DNA of 64,000 bases from Catenuloplanes indicus (GTDB lineage Bacteria > Actinomycetota > Actinomycetes > Mycobacteriales > Micromonosporaceae): NCBI RefSeq assembly GCF_030813715.1, contig NZ_JAUSUZ010000001.1, positions 4,092,001 through 4,156,000 of the forward strand. Direction: 5' to 3'. Of this stretch, positions 26,165 through 35,857 are shown piece by piece. The position numbers and the translations under genes are program-made. Below the pieces are notes generated by a model, which saw nothing but the letters and a program-made list of their open reading frames with translations, was not told where the DNA came from and made no database searches. Numbering within the stretch: position 1 is the stretch's first letter; the number at the start of each line of letters is the position of its first letter.

Positions 26165-26644
26165 GTCGCGTCACTCTTCTCTGGACGAGGCGGTTTTCCC
26201 GACCGTATCAATCGGGTTACGTGTTACCTCCGCCGGTCCAATGATCGTTAAGTAAGCCACCGGACACCGCCCGTATGTGACGCTGCGTCCACTTCCCGCC
26301 TCTAACGCTCCGTAACCCAGACTGTGTCACTTCCCACACTGTGAGCTTTGCAGCGGTCACAAAACAGTCAGTCGGGCATCAACCTCGCGTTGATCCAACC
26401 CTCCGAGACCTGGCCGTTTAGTCCAAATAATGGTGCATAATGCCTATTAACCACTTGGGTGATTGTCGCGGCCCGCTACCAGGGTGAGCAGGGATAACGC
26501 AAGTCGATGGAGGCGTGCTAGGGCATGTCGCCGTAAAGCACCGATTTGTGGGAGGGACGGACCCGCCCTACCTTTGCCCGGGCGTTGCTCAGCGTTACTC
26601 ACACAGGGGCGAAGCTGCGCAGCGTAAGGAAACAAGGAGGCACC
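26165..26644. other. 480-base divergent regulatory region (mdh / oligopeptide operon 1)
   Basis: No gene found. It must hold the promoters of mdh (minus) and of the operon starting at 26645 (plus). Visible features: a perfect inverted repeat ATCAAC-5-GTTGAT at 26378-26394, two ACTGTG direct repeats near 26322-26343, an AT-rich patch around 26405-26455 (TTTAGTCCAAATAATGGTGC), and the ribosome-binding site AGGAGG at 26635-26640. No promoter could be assigned with confidence. Confidence 0.6.
26378..26394. promoter_or_regulatory. inverted repeat, possible operator upstream of oligopeptide operon 1
   Basis: ATCAAC CTCGC GTTGAT is a perfect six-base inverted repeat 250 bases before the first gene of the operon and about 20 bases before an AT-rich stretch that could be promoter DNA. 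Binding protein unknown; short repeats of this size also occur by chance. Confidence 0.3.
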
Positions 26645-28279
26645 ATGCAGGTCCGCAGATTCGCGGCCTTGGCCGCTCTCCCCGTCGTCACGTCCCTCGG
26701 CCTGGTCGCGTGCGGCCAGAGCGGCGACGATGCGAGCGAGAGCAACCCGTCCGCGATCGTCTCGATCGAGATCGCCGAACCTCAGCACCTGGTTCCGACC
26801 AACACCAACGAGACCTCCGGGTCGCAGGTGCTGGCGGCACTGTTCACGCCTCTCGTGAGCTACGACGAGGCGAACAAGCCGGTCGAGGACGCGGCCGAGT
26901 CGATCACCTCGACCGACAACACGGTCTGGACGATCAAGCTCAAGGACGGCTACACCTTCCACAACGGCGAGAAGGTCACGGCCGACAGCTACATCAACGC
27001 CTGGAACTACGGCGCGTACGCGCCGAACGCCCAGGGCAACTCATACTTCTTCGAGAAGATCGCGGGCTACGCGGACCTGCAGTCGACGGACCCGGACGAC
27101 GACGGCCCGCAGAAGGCGCCGGCGCCGAAGGCGAACAAGCTGTCCGGCCTGGCCAAGGTCGACGAGCTGACCTTCACCGTGACGCTCGGTGCGCCGTACG
27201 TCGACTTCAAGACGATGCTCGGCTACACCGCGTTCTACCCACTGCCGGCCGCCGCGTTCTCGTCCGAGGGCGTCCTCGCCGAGGGCTACGAGGAGGCGCC
27301 GATCGGCAACGGCGCGTTCAAGATGAACGGCACCTGGCAGCACGACGCGAAGATCGAGGTCGCGGTCTACGACGCGTTCCCGGGCGAGAAGCCGAAGATC
27401 GCGGGCGTGGAGTTCCGGATCTACCAGCAGCTCACCGCGGCCTACGCGGACGTGCAGTCGGACAACCTGGACGTGCTCCGGACGATCCCGACCGAGAACA
27501 TCACCACCGCGCCGACCGACCTGGGTGACCGCTACGCGACCAGCCCGGCGTCGACGTTCCAGTTCCTGGCGTTCCCGACGTTCCAGCCGGACTTCGCGAA
27601 GCCGGAGGTCCGCAAGGCGATCTCGATGGCAATCGACCGCGACGAGATCATCAAGTCGGTCTTCAAGAACTCGCAGCAGTCCGCCCGCTCGTTCGTGTCG
27701 CCGGTCGTCGGCGGCTACCGCGAGGACACCTGCGGCGCCTCCTGCCAGTTCAACGCGGCGAACGCGAAGACGGCGTACACCGCGGCCGGTGGCCCGGCGA
27801 CGATCAAGATCTCGTACAACGGCGACGGCGGCCACAAGGACTGGGTCGACGCGACCTGCAACCAGCTCAAGACCAACCTGGGCATCCAGTGCACCGGTGT
27901 GGCCGAGCCGAAGTTCGCCGACCTGCTCAGCAAGGTCGAGAAGAAGCAGGACGTCGGCATGTTCCGGATGGGCTGGGTCATGGACTACCCGTCCATGGAG
28001 AACTACCTCGGCCCGATCTTCACCACCAAGGGTTCCTCGAACTACTACGGGTACAGCAACCCGGAGTTCGACGCGCTGGTCGCCGAGGGCACCAAGGCGG
28101 CGGACGAGGACGCGGCCATCGCGAAGTACCAGGCGGCCGAGGACATTCTCGCCGTCGACATGCCGGTGATCCCGCTGCGCTTCGGGCAGAACAACTTCGG
28201 TTACTCGACGAAGGTGCGCAACGTGGAGCTCGACCTGTTCCAGCGGATCGACCTGCACAAGATCGAAGCGGTCAGCTGA
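26645..28279 (+). CDS. oppA: oligopeptide ABC transporter substrate-binding lipoprotein (operon 1)
   Basis: Extracytoplasmic lipoprotein of 544 aa of the SBP_bac_5 family, which binds peptides for import. The signal peptide ends in a lipobox SLGLVAC with Cys at residue 23. Family features include the TPLVSYDEANKPVEDAAES start region and KLKDGYTFHNGEKVTADSYINAW. ATG 26645 follows AGGAGG. It is a close paralogue of the protein encoded at 52156-53787; for instance both contain GMFRMGWVMDYPSMENYLGP. First gene of a five-gene transporter operon. A strong hairpin follows before the permease genes, as often used to make more binding protein than permease. Confidence 0.93.
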   Translation: MQVRRFAALAALPVVTSLGLVACGQSGDDASESNPSAIVSIEIAEPQHLVPTNTNETSGSQVLAALFTPLVSYDEANKPVEDAAESITSTDNTVWTIKLKDGYTFHNGEKVTADSYINAWNYGAYAPNAQGNSYFFEKIAGYADLQSTDPDDDGPQKAPAPKANKLSGLAKVDELTFTVTLGAPYVDFKTMLGYTAFYPLPAAAFSSEGVLAEGYEEAPIGNGAFKMNGTWQHDAKIEVAVYDAFPGEKPKIAGVEFRIYQQLTAAYADVQSDNLDVLRTIPTENITTAPTDLGDRYATSPASTFQFLAFPTFQPDFAKPEVRKAISMAIDRDEIIKSVFKNSQQSARSFVSPVVGGYREDTCGASCQFNAANAKTAYTAAGGPATIKISYNGDGGHKDWVDATCNQLKTNLGIQCTGVAEPKFADLLSKVEKKQDVGMFRMGWVMDYPSMENYLGPIFTTKGSSNYYGYSNPEFDALVAEGTKAADEDAAIAKYQAAEDILAVDMPVIPLRFGQNNFGYSTKVRNVELDLFQRIDLHKIEAVS

Positions 28280-28295
28280 CCAGCTGGGCGTGACG

Positions 28296-28335
28296 GTGGC
28301 GGCGTCACCGGCCCATCAGGCCGGGACGCCGCCAC
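28296..28335 (+). promoter_or_regulatory. hairpin between binding-protein and permease genes (operon 1)
   Basis: Stem GTGGCGGCGTC (28296-28306) / GACGCCGCCAC (28325-28335) with a further six inner pairs (CCGGCC/GGCCGG) and a five-base loop. It starts 17 bases after the oppA stop and lies 73 bases before oppB. Likely a partial terminator or mRNA stabiliser that sets the ratio of binding protein to permease. Confidence 0.7.
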
Positions 28336-28408
28336 ACCTCTATCTTCCCGGCGCGTGTCCTCCCCCTGACCCAGGGGACGCGTCGCCCTCTCTTGGGGGT
28401 TCCCTCAC

Positions 28409-29335
28409 GTGATTCGCTACCTCGTGCGGCGCCTGCTTCAGGGCGTACTCACGTTTTTCGGGGCCACGTTCGTGGTCTACGCGCTCATGTTCGCCAACCA
28501 GAACGACCCGCTGCAGGCGCTCGCCGGTGAGCGCCCGATCTCGGACAGCGTCCGGCAGACGCTGACCGAGCGTTACCACCTGAACGAGCCGTTCATCGTC
28601 CAGTACGGCTACTACATGCGCGGCATCTTCCAGGGCGACTTCGGCACGTCGCTGACCAACCGGCCGATCTCCGAACTCCTGGAGAACGCCTGGCCGAACA
28701 CCGCCCGGCTCGCGGTGATGGCCGTGATCTTCGCGGCGCTGATCGGCATCGTGGCCGGTGTCGTCGCGGGTATCCGGCGGACGGGCATCTTCGACCACAC
28801 CACGCTGATCGTCACACTCGTGCTGATCTCGATCCCGATCGTGGTGCTGGCCCCGTTGATGCAGCTGTTCTTCGGTGTCGAACTGCGGTGGTTCCCCGCC
28901 ACCGCGGGAGCCGACCCGGACTTCTACGCGCTGATGCTCCCGGCGATGGTGCTGGGCGCCGGCTCACTGGCCACGTATTCGCGGCTCACTCGTACCTCGG
29001 TGGTGGAGAACCTCCGGGCCGACTACGTGCGGACCGCGAAGGCGAAGGGTCTGACCCGGAACCGGGTGATCGGTGTGCACGTGCTGCGGAACTCGCTGAT
29101 CCCGGTGATCACCTATATCGGTGTCGACCTGGGTGGTCTGATGGCCGGCGCGATCGTGACTGAGGGTGTGTTCAACATCCCGGGTGTCGGTTCGCAGCTG
29201 TTCCGGGGGATCACCACGGAGGACGGCCCGCTGGTGGTCGGCTTCGTCAGCATCCTGGTGATCATCTTTATCTTGGCCAACCTGATCGTCGACCTGCTCT
29301 ACGCGGTCCTGGACCCGAGGATCCGGTATGAGTGA
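28409..29335 (+). CDS. oppB: oligopeptide ABC transporter permease B (operon 1)
   Basis: Inner-membrane permease, 308 aa, six transmembrane segments, BPD_transp_1 family. It begins RYLVRRLLQGVLTFFGATFV, typical of OppB/DppB. The EAA-like loop RTAKAKGLTRNRVIGVHVLRN contacts the ATPases. The start is GTG 28409. Residues 172-308 are identical to those of the permease at 51101-52027, while the first 171 differ at many positions. The 3' end overlaps the next gene by eight bases. Confidence 0.95.
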   Translation: MIRYLVRRLLQGVLTFFGATFVVYALMFANQNDPLQALAGERPISDSVRQTLTERYHLNEPFIVQYGYYMRGIFQGDFGTSLTNRPISELLENAWPNTARLAVMAVIFAALIGIVAGVVAGIRRTGIFDHTTLIVTLVLISIPIVVLAPLMQLFFGVELRWFPATAGADPDFYALMLPAMVLGAGSLATYSRLTRTSVVENLRADYVRTAKAKGLTRNRVIGVHVLRNSLIPVITYIGVDLGGLMAGAIVTEGVFNIPGVGSQLFRGITTEDGPLVVGFVSILVIIFILANLIVDLLYAVLDPRIRYE

Positions 29336-30239
29336 CATGCAATCGGTGGCCGCCACCGAGGTTCCGTCCGCGGAACGGGCCCGCAGTCTGGGTCAGGACG
29401 CGTGGCGGGATCTGCGGCACAATTGGATTTTCTGGTTCGCCTCGGCGATCGCGTTGGTCGTGATTTTGATGGCGATCGTGCCGTCGTTGTTCACGCCGAA
29501 CGATCCGGCCGATTGTGCGTTGTCGCGGCAGCACGCGCCGGGTAGTGGGTGGGCGTTGTTCGGGTACGACTTCCAGGGTTGTGACATCTATGCCCGTACG
29601 GTCTACGGTGCGCGTGCCTCGATCTGGGTGGGTGTGCTGTCCACGGCGCTGGCCTCGACGGTGGGTTTGATCTTCGGGCTGTCGTCGGGGTTTTTCGGTG
29701 GCTGGCTGGACGCGATCCTGTCCCGGATCACCGACATCGTGCTCGGCATTCCGCTGCTGCTGGCCGCGATCGTCCTCGGCAAGCGCCTGGCCTCGGCCGA
29801 CACCGGTGGTTCGTCCGGCCTGATGGCGGTCGTGGTCGTGCTCGGCATCCTGGGCTGGACCACCGCCGCGCGCGTGATGCGGTCCTCGGTGATCTCGGCG
29901 AAGAACCAGGACTACGTCGCGGCCGCCCGGATGCTCGGCGCGGGGAACTTCCGGATCATGTTCCGGCACATCCTGCCGAACGCGATCGCACCGTTCATCG
30001 TGGTGCTCACGATCGCGCTCGGGCAGTTCATCGCCACCGAGGCCACGCTGTCGTTCCTCGGCATCGGCCTCAAGGGCAACGCCATCTCGTGGGGCATCGA
30101 CATCTCGACCGCGTCGAAGCACGTTCGTGAGTCCGCTCCGCCGCTGGTCGCGCCGTCGATGTTCCTGGCGATGACCGTGCTGGCGTTCATCATGCTCGGC
30201 GACGCCATCCGCGACGCCTTCGACCCGAAGCTGCGGTGA
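29328..30239 (+). CDS. oppC: oligopeptide ABC transporter permease C (operon 1)
   Basis: Inner-membrane permease, 303 aa, with the OppC-type N-terminal domain (DLRHNWIFWFASAIALVVILM) and about six membrane segments; the EAA loop is AAARMLGAGNFRIMFRHILPN. Residues 18-303 are identical to residues 26-311 of the protein at 50117-51052, and the DNA differs at only a handful of silent positions. The first third (about 29415-29700) uses TTG, GAT and GGT codons that are unusual for this genome, and the other copy shares them. The ATG overlaps the oppB stop, and the stop overlaps the GTG of oppD. Confidence 0.95.
   Translation: MSDMQSVAATEVPSAERARSLGQDAWRDLRHNWIFWFASAIALVVILMAIVPSLFTPNDPADCALSRQHAPGSGWALFGYDFQGCDIYARTVYGARASIWVGVLSTALASTVGLIFGLSSGFFGGWLDAILSRITDIVLGIPLLLAAIVLGKRLASADTGGSSGLMAVVVVLGILGWTTAARVMRSSVISAKNQDYVAAARMLGAGNFRIMFRHILPNAIAPFIVVLTIALGQFIATEATLSFLGIGLKGNAISWGIDISTASKHVRESAPPLVAPSMFLAMTVLAFIMLGDAIRDAFDPKLR
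29388..30239 (+). repeat. long inverted repeat, left copy (oppC tract)
   Basis: About 850 bases nearly identical to the reverse complement of 50117-50968. I could find only about five silent differences, all in the last 370 bases. Similarity continues at a lower level through the 3' half of oppB (to about 28920), where protein is identical but silent differences are frequent. The two copies lie in opposite orientation about 20 kb apart. Confidence 0.93.
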
Positions 30240-31240
30240 CCCCCATGCCTCCTGCTGCAAAACACCTGCTCGAGGTCAAGGACCTCTTCGTCGAGTTCAA
30301 GAGCCGGGACGGCGTCGCCAAGGTGATCAACGGCGTCTCGTACCACCTGGACGCCGGTGAGACGCTCGCGGTGCTCGGCGAGTCCGGCTCCGGCAAGTCG
30401 GTCACCGCCCAGGCGATCATGGGCATCCTGGAGATGCCGCCGGCCCGGATCCCGTCCGGCCAGATCCTCTACAACGGCGTCGACCTGCTCAAGCTGCCCG
30501 AGGACAAGCGGCGGGAGGTGCGCGGCAAGGAGATCTCGATGATCTTCCAGGACGCGCTCTCCGCGCTGAACCCCGTCTTCCCGGTCGGCTGGCAGATCGG
30601 CGAGGTGCTCCGCAAGCGCGAGGGCAAGTCCCGGGCCGACGCGCGCAAGCGGGCGATCGAGCTGATGGACCTGGTCAAGATCCCGGCCGCGAAGCAGCGC
30701 GTCGGGGACTACCCGCACCAGTTCTCCGGCGGTATGCGGCAACGCGTCATGATCGCGATGTCGCTGGCGCAGGACCCGAAGGTGCTGATCGCGGACGAGC
30801 CGACCACCGCGCTCGACGTCACCGTGCAGGCCCAGATCATGGACCTGCTCGGCGACCTTCGCCGGGACCTCAACATGGGGCTGATCCTGATCACGCACGA
30901 CCTGGGCGTGGTCGCGGACGTGGCGGACCGGATCGCGGTCATGTACGCCGGCCGGATCATCGAGGAGGCGCCGGTCTACGACATCTACGAGGCACCGGCG
31001 CACCCGTACACCAAGGGTCTGCTCGCCTCGATCCCCCGGCTCGACCAGCGCGGGCAGAAGCTGGCGACGATCAAGGGCCTGCCGCCGAACCTGGCGAACA
31101 TCCCGTCCGGCTGCCCGTTCCACCCCCGCTGCCCGTACGCCCAGCCGGTCTGCCGGGAGCTGGTCCCGGCCAAGCACGTGCTCGGCCCGCGGTACAGCGC
31201 CTGCCACTTCGCCCAGGAGGTAGTCAGTGACCAGCGCTAG
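30236..31240 (+). CDS. oppD: oligopeptide ABC transporter ATPase D (operon 1)
   Basis: ATP-binding subunit, 334 aa. Walker A GESGSGKS, signature FSGGMRQR and Walker [15 protein letters not shown] are intact. The C-terminal oligopeptide-transporter region carries the cysteine set C-x5-C-x6-C ... CHF ([15 protein letters not shown]), which in mycobacterial dipeptide/oligopeptide ATPases binds a 4Fe-4S cluster. GTG 30236 overlaps the oppC stop; ATG 30245 is an alternative start. It works as a heterodimer with the OppF protein encoded next. It differs much more from its paralogue at 49077-50120 than the permeases do. Confidence 0.95.
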   Translation: MTPMPPAAKHLLEVKDLFVEFKSRDGVAKVINGVSYHLDAGETLAVLGESGSGKSVTAQAIMGILEMPPARIPSGQILYNGVDLLKLPEDKRREVRGKEISMIFQDALSALNPVFPVGWQIGEVLRKREGKSRADARKRAIELMDLVKIPAAKQRVGDYPHQFSGGMRQRVMIAMSLAQDPKVLIADEPTTALDVTVQAQIMDLLGDLRRDLNMGLILITHDLGVVADVADRIAVMYAGRIIEEAPVYDIYEAPAHPYTKGLLASIPRLDQRGQKLATIKGLPPNLANIPSGCPFHPRCPYAQPVCRELVPAKHVLGPRYSACHFAQEVVSDQR

Positions 31241-32294
31241 GGGGACCGCAGCCATGGGTTCGGCCAAGCCGGCGCCGCAGCATCACCCGCGGCACGGTGA
31301 GGTGCTGCTCGACGTGCAAGGCCTGGTCAAGCACTTCCCGATCAGCCAGGGCGTGGTGTTCAAGCGCAAGGTCGGCGCGGTGCAGGCGGTCGACGGCGTC
31401 AGCTTCCAGCTGCGCCGCGGCGAGACGCTCGGCGTGGTCGGCGAGTCCGGCTGCGGCAAGTCCACGCTGGCCAAGCTGCTCATGCGGCTGGAGACGCCGA
31501 CCGCGGGCAAGGCGCTGCTGGAGGGGCGGGACATCTACTCGCTCGGCGGCACCGAACTGCGCAAGCTCCGCCGCAACGTGCAGATGGTCATGCAGGACCC
31601 GTACACGTCGCTGAACCCGCGGATGACGGTCGGCGACATCATCGGCGAGCCGTTCGAGATCCACCCGGACGCGGCGCCGCGCGGTGACCGCCGCCGGCGC
31701 GTCCAGGAACTGCTCGAGGTGGTCGGCCTCAACCCGGAGCACGTCAACCGGTACCCGCACCAGTTCTCCGGCGGTCAGCGCCAGCGCATCGGCATCGCCC
31801 GCGCGCTCGCGCTCCGCCCGCAGATCATCGTCTGCGACGAGCCGGTGTCCGCGCTGGACGTGTCCATCCAGGCGCAGGTGATCAACCTGCTGGAGCAGCT
31901 GCAGGACGAGTTCGGGCTGTCGTACATCTTCATCGCGCACGACCTGTCCGTGGTCCGGCACATCGCGGACCGGGTCGCGGTCATGTACCTCGGCAAGATC
32001 GTCGAGCTGGGCTCCGAGTCGGAGATCTACGAGCGGCCGACGCACCCGTACACCCAGGCGCTGCTCTCCGCGGTGCCGGTGCCCGACCCCCGGGCGCGCA
32101 ACCACCGCGAGATCATCCGCCTGGACGGCGACGTGCCCTCACCGGCCAACCCGCCGTCCGGTTGCCACTTCCGCACGCGCTGCTGGAAGGCGCAGGACAT
32201 CTGCGCCGCGCAGGAGCCGCCGCTCACCATCCGGCCGGCCGACCCGCACCCGTCCGCCTGCCACTTCCCGGAGCTGCGCCACCCGGTGGCGTAA
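31227..32294 (+). CDS. oppF: oligopeptide ABC transporter ATPase F (operon 1)
   Basis: ATP-binding subunit, 355 aa. Walker [10 protein letters not shown], signature FSGGQRQR and Walker [15 protein letters not shown] are intact, and the cysteine set ([15 protein letters not shown] ... ACHF) is present at the C-terminus as in OppD. The GTG at 31227 has AGGAGG six bases upstream inside the end of oppD (14-base overlap); ATG 31254 is possible but less likely. Last gene of operon 1; the GNAT gene follows after 41 bases with no obvious terminator. Confidence 0.95.
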   Translation: MTSARGTAAMGSAKPAPQHHPRHGEVLLDVQGLVKHFPISQGVVFKRKVGAVQAVDGVSFQLRRGETLGVVGESGCGKSTLAKLLMRLETPTAGKALLEGRDIYSLGGTELRKLRRNVQMVMQDPYTSLNPRMTVGDIIGEPFEIHPDAAPRGDRRRRVQELLEVVGLNPEHVNRYPHQFSGGQRQRIGIARALALRPQIIVCDEPVSALDVSIQAQVINLLEQLQDEFGLSYIFIAHDLSVVRHIADRVAVMYLGKIVELGSESEIYERPTHPYTQALLSAVPVPDPRARNHREIIRLDGDVPSPANPPSGCHFRTRCWKAQDICAAQEPPLTIRPADPHPSACHFPELRHPVA

Positions 32295-32335
32295 TTCGGT
32301 TGCTCTCCCCGAACCGGGCGGGTGGTCTGTCCACC

Positions 32336-33244
32336 ATGACCATCCGCCCGGCTCATCCCGACGACGCGCCCGCGCTGGTCGCGCTGCGCCGTATCGTCTT
32401 CCCCTACCTGGTCCGCGGCGAGGCCGCGACCCGGCGCACGCTGGTCTCCCCGCCGCCCGGCTCGTCCATGGCCTCGTTCGTCGCGGTCTCCCCGGCCGGC
32501 GAGATCGTCGGCTTCGCCGCCGCGTTCCGCAACACCAGCACCACCTCGCGGCACGCGGGCCAGATCTCGCTGCTGCACGTCCACCCGTCGTTCCGCGGTC
32601 GCGGGTACGGATCCGCGCTGCTGCGCGCGTCGATCGAGCATCTGCGGGCGGCCGGGCTGCGCGACCTGCGGGGCTACGTGCTGCCGTCGTCGCTGCCGTT
32701 CGCGACCGCGCGCGGGTTCACGGCCGGCCGCGAGATGCGCTACTCCGCGCTCGACCTGACCGCGCCGCTGCCGGCCGCGCCGGAGCCGCCGCCCGGCTAC
32801 ACGCTCGCGCCGGTCTCCGCGCTCCCCGCCCGCGCGCTCTACACGGCCGAGGTCGCCGGTGCGGCGGACGAACCCTCCGACGTCGCGCCGGACGCGCTCA
32901 CGTTCGAGAACTGGCGCTACGACGTGTGGGAGGACCCTGGGCTGGACAAGGACGTGAGCTTCGTGGTGCTCGCGCCGGGCGGTGAGGTGGCGTCGCTCTC
33001 GCTGCTGCAGCGCGACGGCGACCGGTGCTGGTCGGACATGACGGCCACGCTCCCGGCCCACCGAGGCCGGGGCCTGGCCCGGCTGGCGAAGACGGTGGCG
33101 CTGTCCCACGCCGCCGCCACGGGCGCCACCACGGCGTACACCTCGAACGACGTGTCGAACGCCCCGATGCTCGCGATCAACACCCGCCTCGGCTACCGCC
33201 CCACCGCCTCCACCTGGTCCGCCCTCACCACCCTCCCCGCGTAA
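32336..33244 (+). CDS. tandem GNAT-domain acetyltransferase
   Basis: 302 aa protein with two GNAT folds. The first (about residues 1-145) has the acetyl-CoA motif VHPSFRGRGYGSALLRAS; the second (about 165-302) has LPAHRGRGLARLAKTVAL followed by NAPMLAINTRLGYRP. This two-domain form resembles mycothiol synthase-like and other actinobacterial N-acetyltransferases, but I see no feature that identifies mycothiol synthase itself. Substrate unknown. It is close behind the oligopeptide operon and may be read through from it. Confidence 0.85.
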   Translation: MTIRPAHPDDAPALVALRRIVFPYLVRGEAATRRTLVSPPPGSSMASFVAVSPAGEIVGFAAAFRNTSTTSRHAGQISLLHVHPSFRGRGYGSALLRASIEHLRAAGLRDLRGYVLPSSLPFATARGFTAGREMRYSALDLTAPLPAAPEPPPGYTLAPVSALPARALYTAEVAGAADEPSDVAPDALTFENWRYDVWEDPGLDKDVSFVVLAPGGEVASLSLLQRDGDRCWSDMTATLPAHRGRGLARLAKTVALSHAAATGATTAYTSNDVSNAPMLAINTRLGYRPTASTWSALTTLPA

Positions 33245-33432
33245 CCCACCCGCAAGCCCACGCCGGACCCGGGCGCCGCGCGCCCGAAATCTCACGCTAT
33301 GGACAACCCCGCTCCACTAGCGAGGAGGAGGAGTGCGGCGAGCGGGGCAGCGGAAATCGGGCCGGGTGGATCGCGCTGAGGTTCACGGTGGACGACATGT
33401 GCAAACGGCCACGGACGATCGTCGAGGACGTG

Positions 33433-33464
33433 CGAAGGGCCGTGGCCGAGGCCACGGCCCTTCG
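33433..33464. terminator. terminator downstream of purH
   Basis: Fourteen-bp perfect stem CGAAGGGCCGTGGC (33433-33446) / GCCACGGCCCTTCG (33451-33464) with a four-base loop, 12 bases after the purH stop on the minus strand. Confidence 0.88.
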
Positions 33465-33475
33465 TGGAACACGAC

Positions 33476-35158
33476 CTAGTGGAAGAAGTGCCGGGCCCCG
33501 GTGAAGTACATCGTGATGCCGGCCTTCTCCGCGGCCGCGATGACCTCCTCGTCGCGGACCGAGCCGCCGGGCTGCACCACCGCGCGGACACCCGCCTCGG
33601 TGAGCACCTCCAGGCCGTCCGCGAACGGGAAGAACGCGTCCGACGCTGCGACCGAGCCGCGGGCCCGGTCGGCACCGGCGCGGGAGACCGCGAGACGCGC
33701 CGAGTCGACGCGGTTGACCTGGCCCATGCCGACGCCGACCGTGGCGCCGTCCGCGGCCAGCAGGATCGCGTTGCTCTTCACGGCGCGGACCGCACGCCAG
33801 GCGAAGGCCAGCTCGTCCAGCAGCTCCGCGGACGCGGACTCACCCGCGACCAGCCGCCACGCGGACGGCGCGTCGCCGGGCGCGTCGATGCCGTCCCGGG
33901 TCTGTGCCAGCAGACCGCCGCTGACCTGCCGGAACTCGACCGAGGCCGGGGCCCACGCGGGAGCGACCAGGATGCGCAGGTTCTTCTTGGCCCGCAGCAC
34001 CTCGACCGCGCCGTCCTCGTAGCCGGGCGCGACCAGGACCTCGGTGAAGATCTCGGTGACCTGCCGGGCCATCTCGACCGTGACCGGCCGGTTGACCGCG
34101 ATGACGCCGCCGAACGCGGAGACCGGGTCGCAGGCGTGCGCCTTGCGGTGCGCCTCCGCGACGTCACCGGCGAACGAGACCGCGATGCCGCACGGGTTCG
34201 CGTGCTTGATGATCGCGACCGCGGCGTCGGCCATGTCGTTCGCGGCGCGCCAGGCGGCGTCCGCGTCGACGTAGTTGTTGTAGGACATCTCCTTGCCGTG
34301 CAGCTGCTCGGCCTGGGCGAGACCGGCCGGGGCGGCCGGGTCGGCGTAGAGCGCGGCCTTCTGGTGCGGGTTCTCGCCGTATCGCAGCACGGCGGAGCGG
34401 CGCAGCGCGAGACCGGCGAACTCGGGCCACCACGCCTCGGACGGGTTCAGCTCCTGCGCGACCCACTCGGCGACGGCCGTGTCGTACTCCGCGATGTCCG
34501 CGAACGCGCGGGCCGCGAGCGCCCGGCGCTGCGGCAGCGTGAAGCCGCCGTCGGCGAGGGCCGACTCGATCAGGGGGTACGCCCGGGGGTCGGTCACCAC
34601 GGCCAGCGACGCGTGATTCTTCGCGGCCGCGCGGACCATGGCCGGCCCGCCGATGTCGATCTGCTCGATGGTCTCCTCGACACCGGCCCCGGACGCGACC
34701 GTCTCCTGGAACGGGTAGAGGTTGGAGACCAGCAGGTCGAACCCGGCGATGCCGAGGTCGGCGAGCTGCGTGCGGTGCGACTCCAGCCGGGTGTCCGCGA
34801 GCAGGCCCGCGTGCACCTTCGGGTGCAGCGTCTTGACCCGCCCGTCCAGGCACTCGGGGAAACCGGTCAGCTCCTCCACCCGGGTCACCGGCACGCCGGT
34901 CGCGGCGATGGTCGAGGCGGTCGAGCCGGTGGAGACGATCTCGACACCGGCCGCGTGCAGCGCCGCGGCCAGCTCGACCAGGCCGGTCTTGTCGTAGACG
35001 CTGACCAGCGCGCGGCGCAGCGGCCGGCGGAACGACTCGTCCGCGGCGGCCAGCGTGTCGCCCGCGACGACCGCCTCGCCCGAGGTGGCGGCGCCGACCG
35101 CGCCGGTGGCGGACACCGCGGCCGTCACGACCGAGGCCTCACCTGGGGTGAGTGTCAT
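33476..35158 (-). CDS. purH: bifunctional AICAR transformylase/IMP cyclohydrolase
   Basis: Last two steps of IMP synthesis: formylation of AICAR and ring closure. 560 aa, about 35 longer than usual because of an Ala/Val/Thr-rich N-terminal tail. The IMP cyclohydrolase (MGS-like) domain starts at [17 protein letters not shown] near residue 48, and the transformylase domain contains [12 protein letters not shown] and [10 protein letters not shown] with the catalytic Lys-His. ATG 35158 overlaps the purN stop (ATGA), so purN and purH are translationally coupled. The order perM-purN-purH matches M. tuberculosis Rv0955-Rv0957. Confidence 0.97.
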   Translation of the reverse strand: MTLTPGEASVVTAAVSATGAVGAATSGEAVVAGDTLAAADESFRRPLRRALVSVYDKTGLVELAAALHAAGVEIVSTGSTASTIAATGVPVTRVEELTGFPECLDGRVKTLHPKVHAGLLADTRLESHRTQLADLGIAGFDLLVSNLYPFQETVASGAGVEETIEQIDIGGPAMVRAAAKNHASLAVVTDPRAYPLIESALADGGFTLPQRRALAARAFADIAEYDTAVAEWVAQELNPSEAWWPEFAGLALRRSAVLRYGENPHQKAALYADPAAPAGLAQAEQLHGKEMSYNNYVDADAAWRAANDMADAAVAIIKHANPCGIAVSFAGDVAEAHRKAHACDPVSAFGGVIAVNRPVTVEMARQVTEIFTEVLVAPGYEDGAVEVLRAKKNLRILVAPAWAPASVEFRQVSGGLLAQTRDGIDAPGDAPSAWRLVAGESASAELLDELAFAWRAVRAVKSNAILLAADGATVGVGMGQVNRVDSARLAVSRAGADRARGSVAASDAFFPFADGLEVLTEAGVRAVVQPGGSVRDEEVIAAAEKAGITMYFTGARHFFH

Positions 35159-35766
35159 GGAATGGTGACCTTTCTTCCCGTGATGGTCCAGCCTTCCCGG
35201 ACCAGGCGCCCGACCTGCTCGACGAGCTGGCGGCGTTCGGCTTCCTTGATGCGCTCGGTGAGGTCGGCCTCGGTGTCGCCGTCTAGCACCGGTACGACGG
35301 TCTGCGCCACGATCGGCCCGGTGTCGACGCCCGCGTCCACGAAGAACAGCGTGGCGCCGGTGACCTTCACGCCGTACTCCAGGGCGTCGCGCGGGCCGTG
35401 GATGCCGGGGAACGACGGCAGCAGCGCGTTGTGCGTGTTGAGGTAGCGGTCGCCGAACGCGGCCAGGAACTCCGCGCCGACCAGCTTGAGGAACCCGGCG
35501 GAGATGATCAGGTCAGGCTTGTGCTCGGCGACGTGCGCGGTGAGCGCCGCGTCCCACTCGCCGCGGGTGGCGAAGTCCTTCACCCGGTCGACGAACGTGG
35601 GCACACCGGCCTCGGCCGCGATGTCGAGCCCGGCGATGCCGTCCCGGTCGGCGCCGACGGCCACCACGGTCGCGCCGTAGCCGGGGTCGGCGGACGCGTC
35701 GAGCAGCGCCTTCAGGTTGCTGCCCGAGCCGGAGATCAACACCACCAGTCGTGCGGGGGTATTCAC
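35155..35766 (-). CDS. purN: phosphoribosylglycinamide formyltransferase
   Basis: Transfers a formyl group from 10-formyl-THF to GAR in purine synthesis; 203 aa. N-terminal phosphate-binding motif [15 protein letters not shown], catalytic region [17 protein letters not shown] (Asn and His) and [13 protein letters not shown] with the catalytic Asp. The GTG start at 35766 gives the normal family N-terminus. It is separated from perM by 91 bases and overlaps purH. Confidence 0.96.
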   Translation of the reverse strand: MNTPARLVVLISGSGSNLKALLDASADPGYGATVVAVGADRDGIAGLDIAAEAGVPTFVDRVKDFATRGEWDAALTAHVAEHKPDLIISAGFLKLVGAEFLAAFGDRYLNTHNALLPSFPGIHGPRDALEYGVKVTGATLFFVDAGVDTGPIVAQTVVPVLDGDTEADLTERIKEAERRQLVEQVGRLVREGWTITGRKVTIP

Positions 35767-35857
35767 CCGAGCACCCTACCGAGGCGGCCGGAGCGGCCCA
35801 AACGTCGGGTGTCCCAGGTGTGACAGACGATGTCCCGCCCGCGACGCGAAGCGACGC

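Noticed and set aside
29393-29863. Short minus-strand frames conserved word for word in both oppC regions
   Set aside because: They are conserved only because the DNA of the two oppC genes is nearly identical; useful as proof of DNA identity, not as genes.
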